A stretch of 64,000 bases of DNA from contig NZ_JAPDPD010000016.1 of NCBI RefSeq assembly GCF_026283965.1, forward strand, positions 62,001 through 126,000, given 5' to 3'. The notes under the pieces are model-generated. The model was not told the origin of the DNA. It did not search any database and worked only from the letters and a program-made list of their open reading frames with translations. A program made the translations under genes and the position numbers. Positions 18,201 through 26,784 of this stretch are shown in pieces. Numbering within the stretch: position 1 is the first letter of the stretch; each line of letters opens with the position of its first letter. Source of the DNA: Dyella subtropica. GTDB lineage: Bacteria > Pseudomonadota > Gammaproteobacteria > Xanthomonadales > Rhodanobacteraceae.

Positions 18201-21200
18201 CCTCAACCTAGCGACCGACGGCACGCTTTCAGGTACGCCGACGGGTGCGGGCCTCTACAGTTTTACAGTGCAGGCGCAGGACAGCAGCACCGGCACGGGA
18301 CCGTATACGGGGAGTCGCAGCTACAACAACTTCAATGTGGCCAACCCCACCCTGACGCTTGCGCCGGGAGGATCGACGCTCAGCGGCACCTACATACAGG
18401 CGTATACGCAGACGTTCACCGCGAGCGGCGGCACAGGCCCCTACACGTACGCCGAGAGCGGCACCTTGCCGACCGGCGTGACGTGGAACGCGTTGACGGC
18501 CACGCTTTCCGGCACGCCGATCCAGTCTGGCAATTTCCCGATCACGATCACGGCGACGGACAGCAGCACAGGTTCCAGTGCGCCATTCAGTGTGCCTGGG
18601 AGCTACACGCTGAGCATTGCGGCGCCCACGATCGCCATCGCGCCCGGTAGCGTGCCGGCCGCAACCGTGGGTACGGCCTATAGCCAAACCCTCACCGCGA
18701 GTGGTGGCGCTTCGCCGTACACGTATACGGTTTCTGCAGGTGCGGTGCCGGCAGGGTTGAGCCTGAGCAGCGCCGGTGTGATCAGCGGCACGCCCACCGC
18801 GGCTGGCCCCTTCAGCATCACGGTGCAAGCTACCGATGCGCACGGCGCAAGCGGCTCGCAGACATACAGCGCGACCGTCAACGCAGCGACGGTAGTGTTG
18901 AGTCCTGCCACCTTGCCGGCCGCGACCGCCGAAAGTGCTTACAGTCAAACCGTCACCGCCAGCGGCGGGACGGCGCCTTACACCTATGCGATCAGCGCTG
19001 GCGCGTTGCCCGCAGGTGTGACGTTGAACACCAGCAACGGCGCTCTGTCGGGCACACCCACCGTATCGGGACCTTTCAACGTCACCATCCGCGCAACCGA
19101 CAGCAGCAGCGGCACTGGCGCGCCCTTCCACGCCACTCAAAGCTACGCGCTGACCGTCAACGCGCCCAGCATCACGGTGAGCCCGGGCACGTTGGGCACG
19201 GTCCAGGTGGCCGCTGCCTTCAGCCAGCCGTTGAGTGCCAGCGGCGGCAATGGCAGTTACACCTATGCGGTGAGCGCGGGCAGCTTGCCGCCGGGGACCA
19301 GTCTGAGTTCAGCCGGTCTGCTGACTGGTACGCCGACCACGGCTGGTAGTTACAGCTTTAGTGTCACGGCAACGGATGGTTTGAGCTTCACCGGCACGCA
19401 GGCGTACAGCGGGACCGTCATTGCGCCATCGATCGTCGTGAATCCATCGACGTTGCCGGCGGGAACGGCGGAGAGTGCGTATACGCAAACGGTGACTGCC
19501 AGCGGCGGAACTGCGCCGTATACCTACGCGATCAGTGCAGGCGCATTGCCAGCAGGCTTGTCATTCAACACCAGCAGCGGTGCACTGTCGGGCACGCCCA
19601 CGGTATCGGGAACCTTCAACGTCACCATTCGCGCAACCGACAGCAGCAGCGGCGCGGGTGCGCCCTTTAGCGCCACACGCAGCTACTCGCTGAGCGTGAA
19701 TGCCCCGGGTATCACGGTGAGTCCGGGCACGTTGAGCACGGTCCAGGTGGCCGCTGCCTTCAGCCAGCCGTTCAGTGCCAGCGGCGGCAATGGCAGTTAC
19801 ACCTATGCGGTGAGCGCGGGTAGCTTGCCGCCGGGGCTCACTCTCAGCGCAGCCGGTCTGTTGGCGGGTACGCCGACCGCAGCCGGTAGTTACAGCTTCA
19901 GTGTTACGGCAACGGATGGTTTGAGCTTCACCGGCACGAAGGCGTACAGCGTGACGGTCAATGCACCATCGGTGGTGGTGAATACAGCGAGCTTGCCGGC
20001 TGGTACGGCGGAAAGTGCGTATGCGCAAACCGTGACCGCGAGTGGCGGCACTGCGCCGTACACCTACGCGGTCAGCGCGGGCGCATTGCCGGCCGGCTTG
20101 ACGTTGAACGCCGGCAGCGGTGCGCTATCGGGCACGCCCACGGTATCGGGAACCTTCAACGTCACCATCCGTGCAACCGACAGCAGTGGCGGCGCGGGTG
20201 CGCCGTTCAGTGCGACGCGAAGCTACACGCTGAGCATCAATGCGCCGGGTATCACGGTGAGTCCGGGTGCGTTGAGCGCGACCCAGGTGGCCGTTGCCTT
20301 CAGCCAGCAGTTCAGTGCCAGCGGTGGCAATGGCAGTTACACCTATACGGTGAGCGCGGGCAGCTTGCCGTCGGGACTCACTCTCAGCGCAGGTGGTCTG
20401 TTGGCGGGTACGCCGACAGCGGCCGGTAGCTACAGCTTCAGTGTCACGGCAACGGATGGCCTGAACTTCACCGGCGCACGCGCTTTTACCGTCAATGTAG
20501 GCCAACCCGTGCCTGTGGCGGTCAACGACAACGCGAGTACGCTGGCCAATAGCGCCGCGACCTTGGCGGTGACGACCAACGACACCGGCCCGATCACCAG
20601 CATCGCCATCGCCCAGGCACCCACGCATGGCACAGCCAGCGTCAGCGGCCTCAATGTGATCTATACGCCGACCGCCAACTACTACGGCAGCGACACGCTC
20701 ACCTATACGGCGACTGGTCCCGGTGGCACGTCGGCACCGGCGACGGTGAGCATCACGGTGACGCCGCTGGCCGTACCGGTGGCGAGTGCGCAGACGGTGA
20801 CGATACTTGCGGGCAAACCCGTAACGATCCACGCCACGGCCGGTGCCACCGGTGCGCCGTTCACCGTGGTAGCGATGGCCGCGCAGCCGGCTACGGGCAC
20901 GGCTACCGTCAGCGGCACGGACATCGTCTACACGCCGCCTGCGAACGCCTCCGGCAAGGTGAGCTTCACCTACACCATCGCGAACGCGTTCGGTGTGTCG
21001 GCGCCGGCCACCGTCACCGTCACGGTGAACCCGATGCCGGTCGCGCCTTCGCTCACCGTCAATGCCGTTGCTGGTACTTCGGTGCAGGTTGACCTCACCC
21101 GCGGTGCGCAGGGCGGCCCGTTCACCGACGGAAACGTGTTGTCGATTACGCCTGCGCAGGCTGGCACGGCGACGCTGCATGACACCGGTTCCGGCTACAT

Positions 21201-22455
21201 GCTGAGCTTTGCGGCAGCGCCCACCTTCAGCGGTGCGGCGCAGATCAGTTTCACGCTCAACAATGCCTACGCCACGTCACTGCCCGGCACGATCACGGTC
21301 GACGTCGCTGCGCGCAGCGATCCGTCGCACGATACGGAAGTCCTGGGCATTCTCGCGGCTCAGGCCGATGCTACGCGGCGCATGGCCACCGGGCAGATCG
21401 GCAACTTCCAGCGGCGTCTGGAAAGCTTGCACAGCGGCGGAGTGCAGAGCGGCTTCAGCAACGGTCTCAGCTTCAGCTCCGGCAGTAACCGTCAACATCG
21501 CGATCCGTTGCTCGGCATGCGCGCGGACGATGAGTGGAGCCGGCGCTATTTGGTGCAGCCGAATGCACCGGCGGCTGACCGCTCCGGCGGCACGGCTGGC
21601 GGTGGCGGTCTACCCGGTGACATCGCCGTCTGGACCGGCGGCGCGGTGAACTTCGGCTCCCGCGAAATCGGCGGCAGTTCCAACGGCATCGACTTCACCA
21701 CCTCGGGCATCAGCGTCGGTGCGGACAAGCAGATCACATCCACACTCGCGCTGGGTGCCGGCCTTGGTTACGGCCACGATGCCTCCGACATCGGCCATCA
21801 CGGCAGCCGAAGCACGGTGGACAGCTACAACTTCGCTTTCTACGGCAGTTATCGTCCGAGCGAGGCTACGTACATCGACGCGCTGGCGGGCTATCAATGG
21901 CTTTCGTTCGACGCGCGCCGCTACGTCACCGACAACGGCAGCACGGTGCAGGGCAGCCGCGACGGCAACCAGGTGTTCGGCTCGCTGTCGGTGGGCTACG
22001 AACGGCGCAGGGATACCTGGGTTCTCTCGCCGTATGCGCGACTGGACCTGGCCCACGCCACGCTCGATGGTTACACCGAACACGGCGGCGGGATCTACGC
22101 ACTGAGCTATCAGCACCAGACCGTGGACAGCAGCACCGGTAGCCTGGGCCTGCGTGGGGACTGGGTGATCAAGCGCGATTACGGTGTGTGGATGCCGCGC
22201 TTCCGTATCGAGTACCAGCGCGACTTCGAAGGAGCAGGCCAGGCGACGATGCGCTATGCCGATCTGCTCACCGGACCGGTCTATCACGCCACCCTCAATC
22301 AGCAGGTGCGCAACCACACCCTGTTGGGTTTGGGTCTGCAGCTGCAGACGTTACGTGGGCTGATGCTGCGGGTGGAGTACCAGAACCTGCTGGACAACAG
22401 CAGCCACGACAACCAGTCGATCCTGTTGGGTGTGGAGCAGAAGTTCAAGCCCTAA
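15220..22455 (+). CDS. giant Ig-like-repeat autotransporter-type surface protein (2411 aa)
   Basis: A predicted surface protein. An extended signal peptide (residues 1 to about 43, hydrophobic LGAFALLCLMMLWTSSAYAA) is followed by an N-terminal beta domain. About 18 Ig-like repeats of roughly 80-95 residues follow (residues about 145-1760). They are of the He_PIG/putative-Ig type, with LPAGLSLSSAGVLSGTPT and ASGGTAPYTY signatures. Three tandem-95/cadherin-like units (about 1765-2030; YTPTANYYGSDTLTYTATGP) come next, then a linker. The last 270 residues form an autotransporter beta-barrel (GYGHDASD, SVGYERRRDTWVLSPYARLDLAH). It ends KFKP instead of the usual terminal aromatic. Start 15220 has a good ribosome site. 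An adhesive role is likely but the ligand is unknown. Confidence 0.88.
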   Translation: MQFRQGKDRASVRLGRHSGWMHRLGAFALLCLMMLWTSSAYAAALCPNFSVPDSHTTPSTSPMASGGTITINAVSCDSSPGTGLGGIGLVSTTPLHGSASTDSSTDIVTYVNNGDGVTSDSFAFLDSNGVPITVTVAIGPVSPITVSPATLPTPNVGTFYTASLSASGGTSPYTFTLTSGNASLPSGLTMTGNVISGTPKTAGTSTISVHVVDAASAAADKSYSITVPVPTITPSALPNPVQGAPYNQTLSASGGTAPYSYSLEPGLGSLPPGLSMNASGVFSGTPTTQGTYNFTIKATDSSLDPAHGGTGPYFNDRAYSLTVLAPPPLTLSPTSLSNGQVGVAYSTTVTASGGTAPYTYSVSAGSLPPGLTFNTSTGALTGTPTGGGPFNFTISAHDAGASTGSQAYALTMTAPTIVLAPATLPAATQNSAYSQAVTASGGTSTYTYAVTSGALPAGLSLSSAGVLSGTSTVYGTFTFQVTATDSSASAGPYTGTRSYSLTVHASPPVITTSSLPAGTVGTAYSQTIAVSGGVGPYTFAVTAGSLPAGLSLSSAGVVSGTPTAGGTFPVTVTVTDSQSGTGTQSYSLIISAPTVAVAPGTLPAATLHAAYSQTVSGSGGTTPYIFSVTSGALPPGVSLSSGGVLSGHPTTNGTYNFDITATDSSTGSGPYAGVQSYSVTVSAPTITLSPSGSLPAGQVAAAYGQSITASGGSGPYTYAVTSGALPAGLALSSGGIVSGTPTAGGPFSFTVTATDANTNTGSQSYTLTTAAPTITVAPATLPAATLHVAYNQVVSSSGGTTPYTFSVTSGALPPGVSLSSGGALSGHPTTSGTYTFDITATDSSTGSGPYAGVRSYSVTVSAPTITLSPSGSLPAGQVAAAYSQSITASGGSGPYTYAVTSGALPAGLALSSGGVVSGTPTAGGNFSFTVTATDVNTNTGSQSYTLTTTAPTITVGPATLPVGTDGVAYSQSLNASGGTSTYKFTIASGALPPGLNLATDGTLSGTPTGAGLYSFTVQAQDSSTGTGPYTGSRSYNNFNVANPTLTLAPGGSTLSGTYIQAYTQTFTASGGTGPYTYAESGTLPTGVTWNALTATLSGTPIQSGNFPITITATDSSTGSSAPFSVPGSYTLSIAAPTIAIAPGSVPAATVGTAYSQTLTASGGASPYTYTVSAGAVPAGLSLSSAGVISGTPTAAGPFSITVQATDAHGASGSQTYSATVNAATVVLSPATLPAATAESAYSQTVTASGGTAPYTYAISAGALPAGVTLNTSNGALSGTPTVSGPFNVTIRATDSSSGTGAPFHATQSYALTVNAPSITVSPGTLGTVQVAAAFSQPLSASGGNGSYTYAVSAGSLPPGTSLSSAGLLTGTPTTAGSYSFSVTATDGLSFTGTQAYSGTVIAPSIVVNPSTLPAGTAESAYTQTVTASGGTAPYTYAISAGALPAGLSFNTSSGALSGTPTVSGTFNVTIRATDSSSGAGAPFSATRSYSLSVNAPGITVSPGTLSTVQVAAAFSQPFSASGGNGSYTYAVSAGSLPPGLTLSAAGLLAGTPTAAGSYSFSVTATDGLSFTGTKAYSVTVNAPSVVVNTASLPAGTAESAYAQTVTASGGTAPYTYAVSAGALPAGLTLNAGSGALSGTPTVSGTFNVTIRATDSSGGAGAPFSATRSYTLSINAPGITVSPGALSATQVAVAFSQQFSASGGNGSYTYTVSAGSLPSGLTLSAGGLLAGTPTAAGSYSFSVTATDGLNFTGARAFTVNVGQPVPVAVNDNASTLANSAATLAVTTNDTGPITSIAIAQAPTHGTASVSGLNVIYTPTANYYGSDTLTYTATGPGGTSAPATVSITVTPLAVPVASAQTVTILAGKPVTIHATAGATGAPFTVVAMAAQPATGTATVSGTDIVYTPPANASGKVSFTYTIANAFGVSAPATVTVTVNPMPVAPSLTVNAVAGTSVQVDLTRGAQGGPFTDGNVLSITPAQAGTATLHDTGSGYMLSFAAAPTFSGAAQISFTLNNAYATSLPGTITVDVAARSDPSHDTEVLGILAAQADATRRMATGQIGNFQRRLESLHSGGVQSGFSNGLSFSSGSNRQHRDPLLGMRADDEWSRRYLVQPNAPAADRSGGTAGGGGLPGDIAVWTGGAVNFGSREIGGSSNGIDFTTSGISVGADKQITSTLALGAGLGYGHDASDIGHHGSRSTVDSYNFAFYGSYRPSEATYIDALAGYQWLSFDARRYVTDNGSTVQGSRDGNQVFGSLSVGYERRRDTWVLSPYARLDLAHATLDGYTEHGGGIYALSYQHQTVDSSTGSLGLRGDWVIKRDYGVWMPRFRIEYQRDFEGAGQATMRYADLLTGPVYHATLNQQVRNHTLLGLGLQLQTLRGLMLRVEYQNLLDNSSHDNQSILLGVEQKFKP
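16993..18066 (+). repeat. two tandem 537-bp coding repeats
   Basis: The segments starting at 16993 and 17530 are near-identical pairs of Ig units (179 codons). Both contain LPAATLH.AY followed by SGSLPAGQVAAAY. Long DNA stretches are the same, which points to recent duplication. Confidence 0.85.
18883..20502 (+). repeat. three tandem 540-bp coding repeats
   Basis: Copies begin at 18883, 19423 and 19963, each a two-domain unit of 180 codons (AESAY type then TVQVAAAF/ATQVAVAF type). The exact 540-bp spacing and high DNA identity suggest unequal crossing-over. Confidence 0.87.
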
Positions 22456-22556
22456 GAGCCAGTGAGGAGTTAGGAGTTAGGAGTGAGAGAAGAGTGTGGC
22501 GTTGCTGCCTTTGCCTTTGCTTCTCTCTCTTCTCACTCCTCTCTACTCACTTCTAG
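22456..22556. repeat. imperfect inverted repeat between convergent genes
   Basis: GAGGAGTTAGGAGTTAGGAG on the left and CTCTCTTCTCACTCCTCTCT on the right can form a purine/pyrimidine hairpin between the adhesin and cpdB stops. It probably stops transcription from both sides. Confidence 0.6.
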
Positions 22557-24542
22557 TCAGTGCGATAGATCGATCGCGTAAGTCGCCGTGCCGTCGCCGT
22601 GATCCTTCACCTGGTGCACGTTCTTCACGCCAGCCCCATGCGCTACGGCCTGCTTGCCTGCGGCGCCGTTGAACACCACCGGGCCATGCACCTTCAACGG
22701 GGCGAAGTGCCATGACGTCGCCGGCAAGTCTTTCGCGCCGATGATGCGATGGCGCTCGATCCACTTGGCCAGAATCTCGCGTGTGCCGTCCGGCGCGCTA
22801 AGCACGATGTTGCTGCCGTCCAGGCCGGGGAAGTTGCCGCCGCCGCTGGCGCGGTAATTGTTGGTGACCACGATGAAAGCCTGCTTCGCGTCCACCGGCG
22901 TGCCTTTCCAGCGCAACGCGGTGACGCGCTCGCCGACGGGTTTGGACACGTCGATGGTGTAGGCGATGTCACCCTGGATCTGGTCGAAGTTGAAGCCGGG
23001 CATGCGATCGTTGATCAGTGCTTGCTCGGTGGTCAGTGCCGGGTCGATGCGGTTGAAGCGCTCGGCGGATTTCTCCAGCCAGGTCTTGAGGCCGGCGCCA
23101 TCGATCTTCACGGCGGCCAGGGTGTTCGGATAGAAGTACAGGTCGGCGGCGCTGCGTAGGCTCAGCGGGCCGGCGGCGACGTCGGTGTAGTCGTCCGGGC
23201 CGCCGAAGCCGGTGCGGAAGGCGGCGGCGGCGGATAGCACTGGCACGTTCGCCAACTCCGGGTGCGTCTTGGGCAATTCGCTGATGACGTAGTCGCGCTG
23301 CGCGGCGTTGACCGCGGCGAGCGCTGTCATGTTGCCCTCGTCGGCGAAGTAGCTGCTCATGTGCACGCGGCTTTCGCCGATGGGCGTATTCACGTGGATC
23401 AGCGCGGCCTGGTGCGCCTTCGCCACCAGCGGCGCGATGGCCGGATCGGCAGGCACGCAATCGTTCTTCTGTGCACAGATCGGGCGCACTTCGCTATGCG
23501 TCTGCTGCTTGTCGATCACCCACTGGCCGTTCTTGCGGGCGAGTGCCAGCTTGATTACGCCGAGATCCTTGCCGAAAAAGCCGCCCATCACCGCGGGTGT
23601 GCCGCGCACGAAACCGCGTTCGGCATCGACGTCCTTCATGCCCTTGTAGTGCGGGCCGGGGAACTCCGTATGCGAGTGACCGAGCAGCAGCACATCGACA
23701 CCAGGGATGGCGGCGAGGTACCAGCCGCCGTTCTCCATCTCGGAGGTGTAGGTGTCAGTGCTGAGGCCGCCGTGCAGCACAGCCACGATCAGATCCGGGT
23801 GCTGCGCCTGCAGTTCGGGCAGGTATTTCTTCGCGGCTTCCACCACGCCGGTCACCGTGACCTTGCCTGCCAGGTTGCGCCTGTCCCACTCCATGATCGG
23901 CGGCGGGGTGAAGCCGATGATGCCGATCTTGAGCGGCACACTCAGCTTGCTGCCGTCCGGGGTGTAGGCGTCGATAGGCTTTTCCACCACCGCCCACGGC
24001 TTGAAGATCGGCGCGCCGTCGCGCGCGCTGAACACATTGGCTAACACCAACGGGAAGTGCGGACCGGCGCAGCGATCGCTGCGGCCGCCGTCGACGTTCA
24101 TCGGCGTGCCGGTGACCTGCGACAGGAACGGCAAGCCGTAGTTGAACTCATGGTTGCCGGCAGTACCGCCGTCATAGCCGAGGGCGTCCATGGCGGTGTA
24201 GATCGCCAGCTCCTCGTCGCAGCCCACCGGCTTCGCCAGGGCCTGATAGTCGGCCAGCACGCTGCCCTGGATGGTGTCGCCGCTGTCGAACAGGAAGCTG
24301 TTGGGGAATTCCTGGCGGGCGCGGCGGATCAGGGTGGCGGTGCGCTCGTAACCCAGCGAGTTATCCGGCTTGAGCTTGTAATAGTCGTAGCTCAGCACAT
24401 TGGCATGGATGTCGGTGGTTTCCAGAATCGCCACGTCGGCGCGGGCGCCCTCGGGCAGCTGGCCAGGCTTGAAGGCCTGGCTGGCGCAGCCGGCCAGAAG
24501 GGCAGAGATGAGGGCAGCGAGAGAGAGCAGGCGAGGCGTCAT
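22557..24542 (-). CDS. cpdB: 2',3'-cyclic-nucleotide 2'-phosphodiesterase/3'-nucleotidase lipoprotein
   Basis: 661 residues, compared with about 650 in CpdB. It releases phosphate from cyclic and 3'-nucleotides outside the cytoplasm. The N-terminus carries a lipobox LLAGC (Cys 19), so unlike soluble E. coli CpdB it is probably a lipoprotein. Metallophosphatase motifs run in order: LETTDIHANV (about 42), FDSGDTIQGS, GNHEFNYG, VLHGGLSTDT and LLGHSHTEFPG. The 5'-nucleotidase C-terminal domain covers about 400-600 (NNYRASGGGNFPG). A C-terminal tail ends YAIDLSH. It is separated from the LtaS-like gene by a repeat, and phosphatase genes are frequent nearby. Its own operator was not seen. Confidence 0.92.
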   Translation of the reverse strand: MTPRLLSLAALISALLAGCASQAFKPGQLPEGARADVAILETTDIHANVLSYDYYKLKPDNSLGYERTATLIRRARQEFPNSFLFDSGDTIQGSVLADYQALAKPVGCDEELAIYTAMDALGYDGGTAGNHEFNYGLPFLSQVTGTPMNVDGGRSDRCAGPHFPLVLANVFSARDGAPIFKPWAVVEKPIDAYTPDGSKLSVPLKIGIIGFTPPPIMEWDRRNLAGKVTVTGVVEAAKKYLPELQAQHPDLIVAVLHGGLSTDTYTSEMENGGWYLAAIPGVDVLLLGHSHTEFPGPHYKGMKDVDAERGFVRGTPAVMGGFFGKDLGVIKLALARKNGQWVIDKQQTHSEVRPICAQKNDCVPADPAIAPLVAKAHQAALIHVNTPIGESRVHMSSYFADEGNMTALAAVNAAQRDYVISELPKTHPELANVPVLSAAAAFRTGFGGPDDYTDVAAGPLSLRSAADLYFYPNTLAAVKIDGAGLKTWLEKSAERFNRIDPALTTEQALINDRMPGFNFDQIQGDIAYTIDVSKPVGERVTALRWKGTPVDAKQAFIVVTNNYRASGGGNFPGLDGSNIVLSAPDGTREILAKWIERHRIIGAKDLPATSWHFAPLKVHGPVVFNGAAGKQAVAHGAGVKNVHQVKDHGDGTATYAIDLSH

Positions 24543-24844
24543 GGGGATTCCCTTCGAACGAGCGGACCGCTCACGCTAGCAGATCGATATGGCGGTTCGC
24601 CGACGCTCTGGCTCCTCCCCCCCTGCTTGCGGCCTGATTAGCGTCGACTCTCAGCTGGTGCGGTTTTGCTCCTCCCCTTGCTTGCAGGGGGAGGGAGCAG
24701 GTCGTCAGGTCCTGGCAGACTCTCTGCTGGCAACGCCGGCTGAACCCTTTTCCACGGCCATCTGGCCGTTACCTCCAGTTCTGTCTGTGACCATGGCAAG
24801 ACCGTAAGATGGCGCCTCGATGACAGATCGGCCGACAGGGGGCC
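24543..24844. repeat. intergenic inverted repeat, copy 2 (core 24612-24712)
   Basis: The divergent spacer between cpdB and the LtaS-like gene holds a short copy of the family (GCTCCTCCCCTTGCTTGCAG near 24668, with G-rich partner). The rest carries a CTGTCTGTGACC stretch near 24781 and nothing else I can name. Confidence 0.6.
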
Positions 24845-26572
24845 ATGCGCAACATGCAAGCAAAATCGTTTCGCTTTACGCGGAACAGCGCGGCGTGGTT
24901 GTGCGCAACGCTCTTCTTCGCAGGCTGCATCCGGGCCACCGCCGGGCAGGAACCGGTACTGCAGCAGCAAGGGTTCGTGCTGGCGCTGATGCTGTGTACC
25001 TTCGGCGTGCTGTTCTTCACCTTCGCGCGCGTCGCCACCGCTTTGGTGGTCAGCGGCGGCTTGTTCCTGGCGCTCAATTTCCTGTCCGTGCTCAAGCTGC
25101 GCTATCTCGACTCGCCGCTGATGCCGTCGGATTTCGTTTATTACATGCGCTCCAGCTTGTTGGAAACGCTGGGGCATTACCCGCACTTGTTCGCGCTGAG
25201 CATGGGCGTGATCGTGCTGGTGCCGCTGGGCTTGTGGCTGGTGTGGCGCGGGGATCGCCGCCTCCTCACCGGGCTCTCTCCGCGCAAGGCTTTCGCGGTG
25301 CGCGTCGGCGGTGCGGTGCTGTGCGGGCTGGCGTTCTGGGTGTGCCTGCAGCCGGCAGGGCCATTCGCCAAGGTGCACGCCAAGGATGTGTGGCAGAAGC
25401 TTTCTGACGACGCCCAGCTCACCAACTTCTTCATCAACTTCCACGACTCCGACGTCACCTTGCCGGCGATGACCGGCGACGCGATGGCGGAACAGGAATG
25501 GAGCGCCACCGCGCATGGTGAGCCTGCCGCCGTGCAGCCGCCCTATCCGGACATTGTGCAGGTGCTGGAGGAAAGCACCTTCGATCCGTCCAACTACACC
25601 GCCTGCAACATCCCCGAATGTCGCGTGCGGTTGTTCAAGCCGGACGAGCACACGCTCTCGCACGGGCCGCTGCGTGTGCATACCTTCGGCGGTGGTACCT
25701 GGGTCAGCGAGTTCGCCGCGCTCACGGGCATGCCGCAGGACATCTTCGGCCCCGGTGGCATGTATGCACCCTATGTGTTGTCGCCGCACGTGCGCGATTC
25801 GCTGCCGCAGCAACTGCAGCGGCTGGGTTATCTCACGGTCGCGATCTATCCGACCAACGGCGCCTTCCTCAACGGTCGCAATGCCTACAAAGCCTACGGC
25901 TTCGACCAGTTCTATGACGCCAAGGAACTGGGGCTGACCGAGTGGGACGAGACCGACACGCAGATGTTCGACGCCGCCAAGCGCGTCTACGACAAGGTAA
26001 GGAAGCCAGGGCAGCCGGTCTTCATGATGATCCTGACGCTGGCGCAGCACGGCCCGCACGACATGGATCCGCTGTCCACGCTGCCGGCGCCGTTCAATCG
26101 CGGCCTGCTCAAGGGCTTGCCGGGAAAGCAGGCGCTGAACCTCAACACTTACCTCTCCAACCTGCATAACTCCGACGTGGCCATGAGCGGACTGGAGAAG
26201 AATTTCCTGGATCGCCCGGACCCGACAGTGATCGTGCACTTCGGCGATCACCAGCCGTCCTTCGGCGGCCTGATCCGCGATATGCCGCGCACCTGGCCAA
26301 CCGCGCTGCAGCCGTACAAGCACTACCTGACCTACTACATGATCAAGAGCAACGTGGCCGGCCGCCACATGCCGAGCTACCCGATGCTCGACATCGCGCA
26401 CCTGCCCAACATGGTGCTGCAGGCGGCTGGCGTGCCGATGGACCCGTACTTCTCCGCCGCCACCGTGCTGCGCACGCGTTGCAACGGCTTATATAGCGAC
26501 TGCATCGACCAGGACTTGGTGAAGTCCTATCACGCGTGGACGTTCAACCATTTGCACGTTTACGAGGAGTGA
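24845..26572 (+). CDS. LtaS/MdoB-type phosphoglycerol transferase-like membrane sulfatase-fold protein
   Basis: 575 residues. About five N-terminal membrane segments (within residues 10-180) precede a periplasmic alkaline-phosphatase/sulfatase-fold domain. Metal and nucleophile sites are visible: VLEESTFDP (Glu about 239), GGGTWVSEFAALTG (catalytic Thr about 285), and HFGDHQPSFGG (about 465). These match the family that moves phosphoglycerol or phosphoethanolamine head groups from phospholipid to an envelope glycan. In Gram-negatives that could be osmoregulated periplasmic glucans or lipid A sugars. The exact acceptor is unknown. The ATG at 24845 or one three codons later are both possible. 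Confidence 0.85.
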   Translation: MRNMQAKSFRFTRNSAAWLCATLFFAGCIRATAGQEPVLQQQGFVLALMLCTFGVLFFTFARVATALVVSGGLFLALNFLSVLKLRYLDSPLMPSDFVYYMRSSLLETLGHYPHLFALSMGVIVLVPLGLWLVWRGDRRLLTGLSPRKAFAVRVGGAVLCGLAFWVCLQPAGPFAKVHAKDVWQKLSDDAQLTNFFINFHDSDVTLPAMTGDAMAEQEWSATAHGEPAAVQPPYPDIVQVLEESTFDPSNYTACNIPECRVRLFKPDEHTLSHGPLRVHTFGGGTWVSEFAALTGMPQDIFGPGGMYAPYVLSPHVRDSLPQQLQRLGYLTVAIYPTNGAFLNGRNAYKAYGFDQFYDAKELGLTEWDETDTQMFDAAKRVYDKVRKPGQPVFMMILTLAQHGPHDMDPLSTLPAPFNRGLLKGLPGKQALNLNTYLSNLHNSDVAMSGLEKNFLDRPDPTVIVHFGDHQPSFGGLIRDMPRTWPTALQPYKHYLTYYMIKSNVAGRHMPSYPMLDIAHLPNMVLQAAGVPMDPYFSAATVLRTRCNGLYSDCIDQDLVKSYHAWTFNHLHVYEE

Positions 26573-26589
26573 GTGGGCGCTCTGGGTTG

Positions 26590-26770
26590 GGGAGGGTGTC
26601 GCAAGGGTTCACCCCCTCCCAACCTCCCCCTGTCCCACGGGACTAGCTTCGCGTCGCAAGCAAGGGAGGGAGCAGGTTGTCGCGAGCTTTAGCTCCTCCC
26701 CTTGCTTGCGACGCGAAGCTAGTCCCGTGGGACAGGGGAGGGCTGGGGAGGGGTAAGCCCTTGCGATAGC
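26590..26770. repeat. intergenic inverted repeat, copy 3 (most complete)
   Basis: Nearly perfect arms of about 80 bp face each other: GCAAGGGTTCACCCCCTCCC on the left and AGCCCTTGCG on the right. Inside, CCCACGGGACTAGCTTCGCG and its reverse complement lie around a short centre near 26680. It sits between the convergent LtaS-like and phosphodiesterase genes. Confidence 0.88.
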
Positions 26771-26784
26771 GCACCCCGAACGCG

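Noticed and set aside
15900-20500. Periodic repeats that could suggest a CRISPR or satellite array
   Set aside because: The repeats lie in one intact reading frame, are 240-285 bp (or 537/540 bp) long, and encode Ig-like domains. There are no short repeats with unique spacers.
24821-24840. Pho-box-like pair CTGTCGG / CTGTCAT (minus strand) before the LtaS-like gene
   Set aside because: The half-sites are 12 bp apart instead of 11, and the site sits almost on the start codon of the plus-strand gene.
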